DNA of 64,000 nucleotides from Linnemannia schmuckeri (GCA_029449235.1 JANATG010000018.1:124001-188000), one strand, 5' to 3'; shown: positions 21,729 through 33,393, counted from the stretch's first letter. The notes: generated by a model not told the origin, from the sequence alone. Translations and numbers: made by a program.

Positions 21729-24700
21729 ATGGACACCGACAAGGTCTCGGCCGCAATGGGCAACTACATGCTGCAGGGTTGGGTAAGTGGACGCCATATG
21801 AGCCAATATATTAATAAAAGGAAAACGTTATATGGTTTTAGCAACATCCTGGGGCAGCCCGGAGATAACTAACACACTCTCGTCCTTCTCTTTGACATGT
21901 AGGCCATGCTGAACGATGGTTGTCCGGACTGCAATGTAAGTTGTGAATCGATAGATTCCGGTTTTACTGCGTCCTTTGGGTCTAGCGCCTTTCAAAACGT
22001 CGTTAGTCTCGACACTATGGATGGAGGAAGACAAGAAAGGCTCACGTTTTCTGTGTCGCTGTCAGGCAGCTGTCTCTCTTTCATTCTTGCTACTTACTGA
22101 GAGTGAGAGTGTTGAGCAAAGGGTGGAGGTGGAGTGTGAAGTGAGCATACAATAGTAGAAACTCCTACTATTACTTTCTGTCTTCTCCTTCCGTCCCAAC
22201 GGCCAACAGGCGGATGAATGACAATCATCATACCCAACTGTCCCTATTTGTCCGTTTATCGTGTGTTATCGTGTGTAACCAAACACACTCTTGCTAAAAA
22301 CAAAGCGAGGGAATCAGGAAGGAGCCCGATCATCTTTTCTCTTTCATTCTTTTCATTCTTTCATTCTTTTCAACATCATCACCCTTACTTACTCTCCTTA
22401 CTTCTTTCATCAATTGGTTAGACACCGTTGATGCGCAATCGTGAAGCGACAAGTCAGATCTGTGTCAACTGTCAACTCAACCCCCCCGTCGACCCTGAGG
22501 AAGTCTCAGCTACAACAACTACAACACCAGTACCAGCATCTCCACCAGCACAACCAGCCGTTCTCCTGCCTCCTCCACCTGCAGTTGCAGTTGCAGCCAT
22601 GTCAACACCTGCCCCAACCTCTGCCCTTCCTTCCCTTCCTTCAACCCCTGCCCCAGGACCCCTCCGCCCTCCTTCGCCTCAAAACCACCGATCTTCGACT
22701 CTGGATCCCATGGTCGAAGCTCGTCGTGCTCTTCGTCCCGTTGGCGCAAGAAACATTGGAGGTGCTCCTCCTCAACCTCCTTCGACTCCTCCCCCTCGCG
22801 CAACCACCCCTTTGCCAATGCCCCCAGGGGTTCCTCCTCCTCCTACCGGAGCAAAGACAACCTCCGGACCATTGGGTCTTAAACCCGCAAATATCCCCAG
22901 ACCTCCTGGTCCTCCCCCAGCTGCTCCTACGAACCCTCCTCCCGCCTTGCCCCTGGCCCCTCCCCCACCTGCTGGCACTTTGATCCCGACACCCGTGCCA
23001 AGGGATATGAAGCGCTCACCTCAAAGCTCAGTCATCCTCTCAGGCCCTATTCTGCCGCCCTCAACCCCTCCACCTCCCCCACCGTCTGCCATCACGTCAG
23101 GACCTCTTCCCAGCCCTCCTACCGGTCCAATTCCTCCCGTTGCGACTGAATCTGCTGCAACCGAGGTCTCGGAACCCGCTGCCACTACTGCCCCACAACA
23201 GGATGAGGAGACTGCCGCAGCTGCTAATATCACGACTGATGCTACTACGAACGAGGAGCCAGTTGAGGAGCCAGAGCAACACGTCGAGGAGATCGAGAGC
23301 GAGGTCACTGTCGAGGCTTTCGAAGTGGATGAGCCAGAAGCAGATACTCAGAGTCTTTTGGAGGTTGAGCAGCCAACTGAGACTGTTCAGGAACAGGCTC
23401 AGGAGCCGATTCAAGAACAAGAGCAGGCCGTGGTCCAGCCTCAAGAGCAAGAAGAGAAACAAGAAGAAGAGCAGCAACAACAGCAGGAGGCAACACAGGA
23501 GCAGCCTCTCGAGCAGGCTCAGGAGGCAGAAGACGAGGATGACGATGTCGATGATGGCGACAAGACTGGTGTCGAGAGCGATGACGATTTTGAGGATGCC
23601 GAGGAAGAAGTGTTCAAGCCCTCGGAGGACGAAGTCAAGGAGCGCGAGTCCAAGCGTGAGCAGAGCGAGCGTGCTTCCCGTTTGATCGGCCAAAAGATGC
23701 TTCAAGGATGGGCCATGTTGCAAGACCCTTGCCCTAACCCCTCCTGTCACGGCGTAAGTTCCCTAATCTTGCGTAATTTTTCTTGGTGAGCACATTTTGT
23801 TTAATCTCAACATGGATACTAACCTCACTGTACGTTGACCATGCACCAATAGGTCCCACTGCTGAGGAATCGTGAAAAGAAAGAGTACTGTGTGGTGTGC
23901 GAAAACTACTTTCAGCGGGAGCAGGATCTTGAGCACGGAAAGTACACGATCGTCAAGCCTGAACCTATTTCAGCACCTCTGCCTCCTCTTCCACCAGCAC
24001 CTACCACCTTGCCTCCTCCCCCTCAGACACCTTCGCCTGCTCTCCCACCACAACACCAGGCTGTCTCTTCAGTGACATCCCCCAGCATCAGAGCATCATC
24101 TCCTTTGGTCAGTCCTTCGCTGGGTCGCAACCAGCGCGATCTTGCCGGAAGAGTCTCTGGCTCCATTATTCTTCCCCCTGCCGCCCCTATGCCTTCCAGC
24201 CTAACATCTGCCAGTCAGCAGATTCTCGGCAAGCACCACAGCGAGGATCTTGATGTAGGTTTTCTACTTGTATTTGTTGTCATTGTTATGCATTTTTTGC
24301 TTGTGTGACCTGGTGCTAATGGCATAATCTATTTCGCGATTAAATTATTTAGAAGTTGGCCTCAGAGGACGAAGAAGCACGCAAACATATTCAGATTATC
24401 CGCAAGGGAGGCGAGTACTCGAATAGATCGCTCCCACCTGTCCCTTCAGGTCCAGCCCCACCAGCAGGATCGCGCCCCACATCGACTTACTCGAACACGT
24501 CAGAATACCATCCTTCCGAGGGCGAGCGCCCAGAACTGAAGCATATTCGCCCTCCTCGCCACAACAACCCCAACCACCATGCTAATGGACCTAGTCACCT
24601 TCATCAACAACAGCACCAGCATGCGTCTTTGAACGGAACTGGATCTGAACAACAACAACACAACGGACCTGCTCCTCCACCACCAGCGCCACTTTCGCCT

Positions 24701-24874
24701 GAGGTGCAAGCACTGGTGGCGGCAACACACAAGACCATGGCGACGATCTTGGTCAAGTTAGAGGCATATCGCCTCGCCTTGGAGGTCTCTGAGAGTCCCA
24801 AGGAGTGTCAGGTGCTGACTGCCCAGATCAAGGGACTCATGGAGTGCCTAAAAGCCTGTCGTGAGACCCTCTAG
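21729..24874 (+). CDS. protein with two ZNRD2 (SSSCA1/p27)-type zinc fingers and a disordered linker
   Basis: Five exons (21729-21782, 21903-21935, 22422-23753, 23853-24254, 24353-24874) give about 780 residues. A zinc finger of the Sjogren/scleroderma autoantigen 1 type occurs twice. Finger 1 (residues 8-50) reads MGNYMLQGWAMLNDGCPDCN, then TPLMRNRE and CVNC. Finger 2 (after residue ~450) reads IGQKMLQGWAMLQDPCPN, then CHG, VPLLRNREKKEYCVVCENYF. Between them lie ~250 residues of Pro-rich sequence and ~160 of Gln/Glu-rich acidic sequence. A Pro/Ser/Thr-rich region follows, ending in a C-terminal helix (SPEVQALVAATHKTMATILVKLEAYRLALEVSE and onward) that may be a coiled coil. Human ZNRD2 has one finger in ~200 residues, so this is an enlarged, duplicated form. 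Its role is unknown. Confidence 0.85.
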
Positions 24875-25891
24875 ACAAGATCTCATTTTTCTTTTCAGCC
24901 TTCATCTCCTCCTTTCTTTCATGCTTATGACAGCACAGACTGACGGATGCAGCGTATGCATTTTCAGCTATGCGACATGACCCCTTCCTGCCTCTACCGT
25001 TAGGCCATCTTGATATCCTCTTCCCTTGCCTGTTTTCACGATCCATAGAATTCATCCCTCTTATAAAAAAATATTCAATACTTCACACTGTGTTATCTCG
25101 ATCGTGTTATTTTGATTCTTTTCATTTATTGCTGTCATTCTGCGTATTATTTGCTATCGTTCCGAGCATGCAATATGGAAATATCTATCAATTGAGACAC
25201 AAGCACAAAGATTAGTTTGTGTTTCGAGAATAGCCGTTGAAGAGGAAGTGGTTTGTTGCATAGAAGGTTGCTTCAGATCAAGGAAGGCACGTTTGTTTAA
25301 TCAACATTGTTGTTTAGACGCGGAATAACGATACATCATAAGCAGATTGCTGGGATGGGATGTGGTTATGGGAATAGGTATAGGTTGGGGATAAAGGTCC
25401 GGTAAATGAAGTGGGGCTATTACCTTTGTGCTATCAGATTGGTCAGGGGTTTTCGTTATAGAGGGGCGTGTTAGAGGAGAAGGAAAGTGTAAAGGGAAAA
25501 GAAGCAAAGAAAAAAAAAATGTTTGCAAAAGAATCAAAACAACGAAATGTATACGTCACGGTACGAATCTACGCGTGTAAATCTTACTGACACATGCGCC
25601 CATTCCATGGTGCGACATTTTTTTTTCTTCTGTGTCTTTGCTTCTTTTCACACTTCTTCCCACACTCTCTTGCGCTATCTCTCTCACTCTCACCCCTTCT
25701 TCTTTTTCTTTTTCTTCTTCTTCTTTCACTTGCACAACAAGAAAGCGACGCTTGTCCAATATTTTTCCCACATACACACACACATACGCGTACAACTCTG
25801 CGTACAACTTTCTCACGCGTACATCCGTCACACTTACACACGTACAGCCAAACCCACCCTCTCTACCCAAAAAGGCATAACAACCAGAAAA
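24875..25891. other. intergenic region before the acetyltransferase
   Basis: About 1 kb without a gene. The last 250 bp are C/T-rich, with CACA repeats (25776-25790 and 25830-25850), and form a probable promoter and leader. An open frame continues upstream of the acetyltransferase Met to 25523 but has leader-like composition. Confidence 0.5.
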
Positions 25892-27319
25892 ATGTCGGAC
25901 AGATCTTGGTCCCCGCCTCTGGACGTCGACACTCGGACTCTCAAATCGCTCTCAATAATCCGCGCCCGCCCCGAACACCTCCCGGCAATCCACAAGATCC
26001 AAATCCTAGCCTACCCTGGCCGAACTGACTTCCACGAGTCTAAAGACGTCTTCCGGTCCAAAATGGAGGCTTACCCTGCGGGGAACTTTGTTGCGCTCGC
26101 TACGTATTCTGTAGTCACGCAGGATGATACTTCGACTTGGGTTGGGGAGGGAGATGGGGGTGAGGTAGAGGAGGTTGAGGTAGAGGAGGAGGAAAGAGAG
26201 GGAGAGGGGGAGGTTGTGCACGGGATTTCTGTGGTGGAGATTACAGAGACTGGACCAGATGGGTCTAGCACGACCACTACTGCGACTACAACCACGACCA
26301 CGATTGGTGGAGAGACGATTGAGCATGTCGATGTTGTGCGCGCACGGACTCCTGATATTTTGGAGGGGACTGATGATGAAGACGATACCGGAGATGTCTC
26401 TCTCAAGCGGTCGATGGGCTTGGATGTCCCGCGTACTCGACATGGACACCGACACGGACGTGGTCAAGGCTCAAAGTCAGCAGGAGGAGGTGATGGTGCC
26501 ACAACTACGGCCAGCAGTGCATCAGCAGCGGCAGCTGGAGAGGATGAAGAGAAGGAGGACACGACGGTCTTGTTCCAGTGGGAAGAACCCGTCGGGTACC
26601 TATTTTCACACCCATACAGCCGTGAGTCCGTCACCTTGCACCGCATGGGCGCCCACGCTGGGACTACTGCCGAGGAGAAAAGTGAGGCGTCGTCAAAGCC
26701 GAAACGGATCCGACTGCAAGGCGGAGGAAGTGCCGCCGGCAAGGGCCATGACCACTCCCAGGAGGAAGAGGAGGAGGAGGAAACAGACTTTGACCATGAC
26801 CAGACGATGGAAAAGTACTATATCCACGACTGTGCAATCCACCCGAGTTGGAGGGGCCAGGGTCTTGCGTCAAAGCTGTGGAAAGCTCTTGAGGAGTCTT
26901 TAATCCCCACTCGAGATCCTGCTGGTGGTGGTGATGGTGCGGGAGGTGAAGGTGCGAGTGGGGATCTGGTTGCCACTGAGGAGGAAGAGGAGGATACCGA
27001 AGGTCATGAGGAGAGTGCCAGCAGCGACGACGGCACAGCAGCAGCTAAGGAAACATCATCAACAACTCGTCGTCGTGGTGGTGGTCGGGGTTCGAAAAAG
27101 ACTCGCAGTCACGGCCATGGCCACTCTCGCGGGCAGAGACAGAGGAGAAGGAAGGGCGCGCCGAACTTGAAGGAGATTATGCTCGTGAGTGTGCAGGGGA
27201 CGAAACCATTCTGGCAGCGCGCGGGTGGGTTCGAGGTTGTAACGGATCATGATATGGATCTATCTGTTTATGGTGCTGCTGGGGAGGCTTTCTTGATGCG
27301 CAAGGCGTTTGTCATTTGA
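25892..27319 (+). CDS. GNAT-family N-acetyltransferase with acidic insertions
   Basis: A single exon of 475 residues. The GNAT fold is split by low-complexity insertions. The first strand and helix are LSIIRARPEHLPAIHKIQILAYP. A central strand is EEPVGYLFSHPYSR. The acetyl-CoA loop follows YYIHDCAIHPSWRGQGLASKLW, with the R/Q-x-x-G-x-G/A signature in RGQGLAS. The last strands include IMLVSVQGTKPFWQRAGGFEV, the usual FY/W-x-x-x-GF end of the fold. Insertions at about residues 80-105, 150-230, 260-300 and 345-420 are Glu/Asp-, Gly- or His/Arg-rich. The enzyme would transfer acetyl from acetyl-CoA to an amine; the substrate is unknown. The Met at 25892 was chosen because the sequence before it is a pyrimidine-rich leader. 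Confidence 0.85.
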   Translation: MSDRSWSPPLDVDTRTLKSLSIIRARPEHLPAIHKIQILAYPGRTDFHESKDVFRSKMEAYPAGNFVALATYSVVTQDDTSTWVGEGDGGEVEEVEVEEEEREGEGEVVHGISVVEITETGPDGSSTTTTATTTTTTIGGETIEHVDVVRARTPDILEGTDDEDDTGDVSLKRSMGLDVPRTRHGHRHGRGQGSKSAGGGDGATTTASSASAAAAGEDEEKEDTTVLFQWEEPVGYLFSHPYSRESVTLHRMGAHAGTTAEEKSEASSKPKRIRLQGGGSAAGKGHDHSQEEEEEEETDFDHDQTMEKYYIHDCAIHPSWRGQGLASKLWKALEESLIPTRDPAGGGDGAGGEGASGDLVATEEEEEDTEGHEESASSDDGTAAAKETSSTTRRRGGGRGSKKTRSHGHGHSRGQRQRRRKGAPNLKEIMLVSVQGTKPFWQRAGGFEVVTDHDMDLSVYGAAGEAFLMRKAFVI

Positions 27320-27726
27320 AGGCGAGGGTGGTGTTTTGATGGAGTGGGAAGGGGGATTGGAAGTTGGAGGATAGATGGGAACCTTTTTTTTTTCGCTTTC
27401 TTCGTTTATCTAGCGTTTTTTCTGACATTACCAAGAGAAGGGAGAGAAAGGGGGATGAGAACCCCTCGCCCCCGCCTCGTCCCTCTCCTTTGAGGCGAAC
27501 TCAGTCTCCCTTTTTAACTACGAGCCTTCCTCTTTACATGTTTGCATAAAAAACTACACCATGCATTTTTCTTTCCAAAAGTGATCCCAATACCTCATTC
27601 CTAAATAACAAGAAAAAAAAAAAAAAAAAAAAAAAGACTAGCTTGTTTTGCTCGACCAAGGCCACTTGGTTTATTTCATTCCATCCTCGCCATTCTCTTT
27701 TTTCTCAAGGATGGAGATGAGTGGGT
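27320..27726. other. convergent intergenic region
   Basis: 407 bp between the acetyltransferase stop and the end of the first small secreted-peptide gene. It contains a T-rich stretch and a run of about 24 A (27612-27635). No gene seen. Confidence 0.5.
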
Positions 27727-28029
27727 TTATGAACAGGCGCATCCATATTGAGCAGAGGAATTACAAACACCCTTGGCAGTCTCTTTTCCGGTAAAACGAC
27801 GGCAGGCCTCAGCGCATGCCTGATCAGTGCATATGTTGTCGGCGCGGGTGGCTAGGGCGGGGTTCTTGATATTGGCGGGGCCAGGGCCCGTAACAGAGGA
27901 TGTGGGTACGGGAGCAGCCGTAACGAGGTCAGTGAGGTCTAGGAAGAGGATAATTGCGAAGATCATGGCGACGAAGGTGGCGACTACGGAGAGGAAAAGG
28001 CCATCGCGGCGAAGGAGGGCGAAAAACAT
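27727..28029 (-). CDS. small secreted Cys-rich peptide, CS-alpha-beta (defensin-like) pattern
   Basis: A single exon of 100 residues. A basic start is followed by a hydrophobic segment (about residues 11-32) and an Ala-Ala-Pro region, consistent with a signal peptide, although it could be a membrane anchor. After a Pro/Ala/Thr-rich spacer the last 37 residues hold all six cysteines: C-x4-C-x3-C, then a Gly-x-Cys, then C-x-C at the end (NICTDQACAEAC ... GVC ... CAC). CxxxC plus GxC plus CxC is the signature of the Cys-stabilised alpha-beta fold of fungal and animal defensins. Such peptides usually act on microbes or serve as signals; the role here is inferred only. A second gene of this pattern lies 3.2 kb away. 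Confidence 0.7.
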   Translation of the reverse strand: MFFALLRRDGLFLSVVATFVAMIFAIILFLDLTDLVTAAPVPTSSVTGPGPANIKNPALATRADNICTDQACAEACRRFTGKETAKGVCNSSAQYGCACS

Positions 28030-31000
28030 CTCTTTGCTTGAAAAATTTCTTGAGAGATAGGGAGAGGAAGAGGAGGAAAGGCGAATGCTCTTTGATGCGA
28101 TTTTTTGAATGTGGAGGAAGTGGATGGCGAGGAGAGGAGGTAAGGTGAGGAAAAAAACGAAGTAATAAAAGAGAGAGAGAAAGGGAGAGACATGCGATGG
28201 AGGGAGGTTGTTGATACTTATGCCCTTGAAAGATCAACGGAGACGCTCAAGAAAACCAAAGGCCAAAGACAAGAGAAGCAAAAGCGAAAGGGGTACATAG
28301 ATACAGGGAAAAGTACAGCAAAAAGGACATCCGTCGGCTGTGCTTTTTTTTTTTTTTTTTTTTTTTTTTTGGGTAGGACGAGGACTCCTTAAGGAGAGAG
28401 GCGAGGCAAGAAAGATGTAATGGTCGATAGTTGTCATGCCCTGAACATTTCCTGTAAAGAGAAGTTGAGTGTGAAGAGAGGGGAGGCTATGAATGCCTCT
28501 CCTCTTCCTTTTCCACATCCTTGCCTTTAAAACGAAGGGAGCTTATTTGGCCTTTGTATTTTCTTCCTGCATTACATCCTCTTCTGCTTCTCAAGAAGAA
28601 GGAAAGAAAAAAAGGATAGAAACGATCCACTTATCAGTTGCCGCGTTTTTTTTCTTTCTTTTGCTGATGTTGGTGATGCTGCTGTGGTTTAAAATTTGCC
28701 TTACAGACGCAAACGGAGTCGCTCAATCATTCACCTTCGGCTGCAACCTCGGATCCGTTACCGCAATACTCGGTATGTCGCATGCTTGTGGAGTTTCGGT
28801 GGCTTTGGCGTTGGTGGTTTTGGTGGCGGTGGTGGTGGTTTCGGCGGTGGGGGTTCATTTCGTGTAGTGTACGACGGCTACAAAAACAGACATAAATGCG
28901 AAGTGTCGCGTCTGTGCATTGCAAATAGTATTTGCATTATCTCAACTTCAGCAGTGATCGCGAGCAGAAACTGCCTTAGATTTGACTCAAATACATATGA
29001 CGACACAAAAAATCAGTCGAAGGTGAACCCTATTTTTTGGGACGCGTAGGATTAAACCTTTTTTTTTTTTTTTTTTTTTTCTTTTTTTTTTTTCCTTGCG
29101 CTAGAAATGGTATCATTTTTTTTTTGTTACTGGTAGACGATATCATTTTTTTTCATTTGCATTGTGAACAAGAGTTGCTTGCTTTGTATGCGATGAGAAG
29201 GGGATGGTCGATTATGTTTTTCTGAAAAGTGTCTATGTTTTGTGTTGGTACGTCAAATGTTATTCTCAAAAAGTGAGGCTTAGAATTGTGATTCGAGAGG
29301 GTCATTACACGGGAAGGGGTAGAAGAACATGGTTAGGAAAAAGGTTGCGTACGTGAGAGAGAGAAATGAAATTGTGTAAGTTAGGTTTTTTAGCAAAGAA
29401 AAAACACCCGGTTGACATTACCAAGGGTACAGAGTATATTACAGAAGTGGAAATAATAAAAATTGGCGAAGGCGTGCTATTCATGTGGGCCAATAGGATG
29501 TATGGTTGTTGTGGCGGGAGGTTGGAGTGGTGTAACGATTTTATTATTATTGACTGCACACTCAAATATTGTCAGAGCAAGTGCTCTTCGTCCTTGCTCC
29601 AATCTTGGACTGCATACTGCATGCTGCATACCACACTGCATGCTGCACACTTCGCGATTGCGCTCTGATTCTAGGACCTTGTTGAGACCATTGGATCAAT
29701 GGTTATGGATTAACACGAATCAATTGTGGAATCGGTGACACCAAGAATAATAATCATGGCAATTGTGGCGTCGAAGAAGACAACCTTGCGGATAATGAGC
29801 ATTTTTTGAGGACTCAGCTTAACATCGAAAGAGTCGAAGATCTTTTGATTTGTTATTGTGCCTGTATGTGTATTTGTCTATGTGAATATAAAGGAAGAAC
29901 AAGGCGTGGCATTTATGTGTTTACTGGGGAACCATGGAAATACAACAAGTTGCTAAAAGGCACAAAAAAACCTCCTGTCGGAAAACGACTGATAATGAAG
30001 CGAGATCTAAGAGCACAAAAAAAAATTATTCCGTTAAAAAAAAAGATGGCAAGAAACAAGACATGGGGGGTTTGCTCAATGGAATGCTCTGCAGGACACG
30101 ACGCATATACTGTACATCCTACTTCATGCATTGCTCTAAAATTCATTTTCGACACGATCCTTTCGACAGGTTTGGCTAAAGCAACTTCCAAATAATCTCT
30201 TCTCGACAAAGCGGCTACAGAAGCAGCGGTATTGACGTTTGCACGGGTAAACTTACTGATCAGGCAGAGGAAGGCTCAATGACAACTGAAGCGACAAGGA
30301 GATGGACCTTGAGTCTAGAAAATATCCTTGCGGGTTTTCGGGGGCGTGTTGCTTGTTAGATACTTTTTGTGTGGACGTGCCTATTTCAGAGCACGAGATA
30401 GCGGTCCTTGAACTAGCGTCCTTGGAAAGAGGTGGAGCAATTGAACAAAGGAGCAGTAAGGATACCCATAAATTGAAGAGACTGGGTGACAAGGAAAGAA
30501 ATTCAGAAACGCCAAGGGGGAGCGAAATACCTTGCAAAAAGTCCATAATGAGACATAAGTTCAGGACAGCGAAAAAAAGGGCCTCCTTAAAATAATTTTG
30601 TGTGTTCTTTCGAGGAGGAAGGGGAGATAGATGGGAAGGGTAGCACAAGGAACCCAAGAAAAGGAAGTAGCAATTCTGCTCGAGCCTGCCTCCAAAGCAA
30701 TAAACGCGATGTAAGAAAAAGAGTCGCGACACAGCACGTGATATGGAGCGAAGCTCAATGGTCCTTATTATGTTGTCTGATCTATGAGCACGAGACATTT
30801 AATTGAATATTAGGACACTCACGACGACCGAGAGGTGGTGTAAAGACGTTTATCGTTGCCTTGTTGTCCCCCACACGAACACATGTATGTCTCATACTCA
30901 CTGGTATGCCTTTCTATTCACCCCTTTGACCTGAACAGTGCACTCACACCGGACACACAAGTGTAAAAAAAAAAAGATCGCTCCTGTACATTGCATCCCA

Positions 31001-31221
31001 TGCATATTCTCCTGTGCTTTAAACAAGAAACATCCGCAGGTGCGACTGGCACATCCAGCTTAAACAGCTCGCTTACAAAGGGCAGAAGGGTGTGCATGCA
31101 TTGGGGATTCATGATCCTCTCTTTTCCTATGGACATACAAGAACAACTTACAAGCATGTATAAAAAACATAAGCAAATAAAGATCAGAAGGAAAGGAACT
31201 AGATGCGGTAATAGTTTATTG
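28030..31221. other. 3.2-kb gene-poor, homopolymer-rich stretch
   Basis: No supported gene. It contains T runs at 28345-28370 and 29060-29092 (broken), a GGT/GGC-rich patch coding for Gly/Phe in one frame (28795-28856), and imperfect CTGCATG/CTGCATA repeats at 29609-29650. Open frames are short and lack conserved features. It is more A/T-rich than the flanking genes and may be decayed sequence between the two peptide genes. Confidence 0.5.
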
Positions 31222-31458
31222 CTATGGAGATCTGATGCACTCGCAGATAACTGTGCACTGACCACCCTGGTGTCCTCGTATGACGCATATGTCATTGCAT
31301 TGTTCGTGGATGCATTCAGGATGTTGCCTCTTGAAGAAAATGCCGCCGGCAGCAGGTGCAGCAGGGTTGGTGTCGACTGGTACGGCAAGTGTAGGCAGGG
31401 TCAGACAGAGGAGGGCAGTCGCGGCGACGAGGAGGAGAGCCTTGCGGGTTGGAAACAT
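31222..31458 (-). CDS. small secreted defensin-like peptide with Kex2-type processing site
   Basis: A single exon of 78 residues. Clear signal peptide: MFPTRK, then a long hydrophobic core (about residues 7-25) ending near a VPVD segment. A short Pro/Ala/Gly pro-region ends in FFKR, a dibasic Kex2-like site. The mature part would be about 28 residues with six cysteines spaced C-x4-C-x3-C-x8-C-x3-C-x-C, including GQC and CEC. This is the CS-alpha-beta signature and is very compact. TATATAAA occurs about 165 bp upstream (31622-31629, minus strand). It would be secreted and disulfide-bonded. Antimicrobial or signalling activity is plausible from the fold only. The start is the Met directly before the signal peptide; the longer upstream frame has no such features. 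Confidence 0.78.
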   Translation of the reverse strand: MFPTRKALLLVAATALLCLTLPTLAVPVDTNPAAPAAGGIFFKRQHPECIHEQCNDICVIRGHQGGQCTVICECIRSP

Positions 31459-32650
31459 CTTGGACTCTTGAAGGGAGGATGTATTAAGTACTATGTGTGT
31501 TGCTCGTGAGTTGTTTTGTATTTTGTGTTTGTAGTAGCTGTTGATTTTGTTTGCGCTTAGGATTTGTTGTGAGAAGCTGTGAGGTTTAAAAAATAGAAAA
31601 AAAATTAGGCGATGTGGGCTGTTTATATACACATGTGAACAGTTTCAAGGGGACTAAGGAATGGTGAGTTGACGATAGGTCGCAGGAATAAGAAATAATA
31701 CCTTTGAACAAAGGGATAGCTCGACACCACTGAGCAAAGGACACATCGATCGAGATAACCGTTTAGCAATAAGGGCCGCTTGGAGAGTGATAAAGTCAAC
31801 ACCAGCCCGATGAACGGAGAGAATGCATATCATGTAAGGCGCCCTTATTTTGCCGTTGAAATCAACGCAGCACGGGCTTACTAGATTCTTTTTTGTGTAT
31901 TTTAGGAAATAAAAATTAGCATATATAGTCAATGGCATGGGTGTTTGCGTAGCGGCTGTGACGAACCGCTAAAAACAAAGGTCATTTCTGCGAAAAGCGC
32001 AAAAAAAGTATCACCCTGAAAGGGCGATACTAGGAACACTACAATGCAGTCGCGCTTCTAATAAAAGTGCACTAATTAGTACATAGCAATCCGGGTAATG
32101 CATATGCGGTAGGGTGTCATTGCCGCCAAATAAATATGCTTCATGCAGGCGGAGAGTACGGTAATTTCATCGCGCCTTCATTCAAGGGGAATGGACGAAG
32201 GATGAGACGAAAAAGAGCCTTACATGAAAATCAAATAAAGGGGAACCTTACGTTGCGTTCCAGGCTACTAACCCCCTTAAAAAAACGAATCGGGGACCGA
32301 GAATTACGATGTTATCAATGCACTGTGCCACAACGGATAGCGAAAGATAAAGTAAGGGGGACAAGCCTCTTAAGCGCGATCTATTCGATACAGGAGTGGC
32401 GAAGATCTGGTCGCGAAAGTGTATTCTTGCTCTAAACACATGCATATAGTATATATGGCTCTGTACGTGTTTTTTTATTATTTTTTTCTCTCGGAAAAAC
32501 AGGTTCAGGATCTATTGTACGTTTTGTAGACAAAAAAAAGGTCACTCCGTCGAACACACCGCTTACGGTGCACGTTCATGCACTGAGATAGATACGTCCA
32601 TAAATATTGCTTACGCATCACATCTACCATCGGGGGCCCATTTTTGAAAC

Positions 32651-32881
32651 TTAGAAGGATGTGCATGGGTTGGGCAAGCTATCGTCACTTTTTTCAAGGA
32701 CACCAAGTGCAGCATAAGCATACACAAGGGCAGGAGCAGGAACAGGAGTAAGAGCGGCAGCAATAGCAAAGGTGGGAACGAGTTTTGCCTTGGGTGTGTC
32801 CTTCCGGCCAAAAAAGGTAATGGTAGTAGTGGTGGCGGCGAACATAGAGACGATGACAAAGGTCTTGCGAGAGAGAAACAT
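32651..32881 (-). CDS. possible decayed secreted peptide (weak)
   Basis: A 76-residue frame starting MFLSRKTFVIVSMFAATT, preceded by CCAAG as in the defensin-like gene at 31458 (CCAAGATGTTTC in both). The start resembles that gene's MFPTRKALLLVAATA. The rest is Ala/Pro-rich and has only one Cys near the end, so if it is a paralogue it has lost its Cys-rich part. The similarity is short and may be chance. Confidence 0.25.
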   Translation of the reverse strand: MFLSRKTFVIVSMFAATTTTITFFGRKDTPKAKLVPTFAIAAALTPVPAPALVYAYAALGVLEKSDDSLPNPCTSF

Positions 32882-33349
32882 CTTGGTTCAAAACGACTTG
32901 TTTGCTTATGCGAACGAGAATTGGTAGAAAACAACAAGGGTATTTGTGAAAACTGGCGGAAGCACTGCCATATCCTTTTCTCTCCGCCAATGCTAATGCT
33001 GAGGCGATGCCAAACAATATTACCAAAAAGGATCTCAATTTTTATATTTTCACAGTTGAAAAAAAAAAAACAAAAAAATGAGAATATCAGAGCATAGTAA
33101 GAGATCGAATACCAGGCGGGTTGTCCCTAAGAAGAAACCCATAGTAGAAAAAAAAACGTCTTTTGAGTGAGGAAGCGCATCATCATCATTATCACTGAAG
33201 GCAGCATTTCTCGAAAGGGGTCATTTGGCTAAAGAAGAAAGCAGTAGAGCACACCCCAAGAACCAGACGCGTTTTTTTTCTAGCATTTCAACCTGTAGAT
33301 CAGTTTTTTTATTTCGTGTTCGCATCCAATCTGTATTGTGAACGTGCCC

Positions 33350-33350
<1 letters not shown>

Positions 33351-33392
<42 letters not shown>
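33351..33392 (+). repeat. T homopolymer of about 42 bases
   Basis: An uninterrupted T run, the longest in the window. It lies in the gene-poor tract and is length-unstable in both replication and sequencing. Confidence 0.9.

Positions 33393-33393
<1 letters not shown>

Noticed and set aside
28696..29049. Gly/Phe-rich open frame as a glycine-rich RNA-binding or wall protein
   Set aside because: Only about 20 residues are Gly-rich, with no RNA-recognition domain or signal peptide; it looks like a simple GGT repeat.
32694..33038. Frame with a signal-peptide-like start and many cysteines
   Set aside because: The Cys run comes from reading GCA/GGA-rich sequence in the wrong frame. No regular spacing, and it overlaps another candidate.
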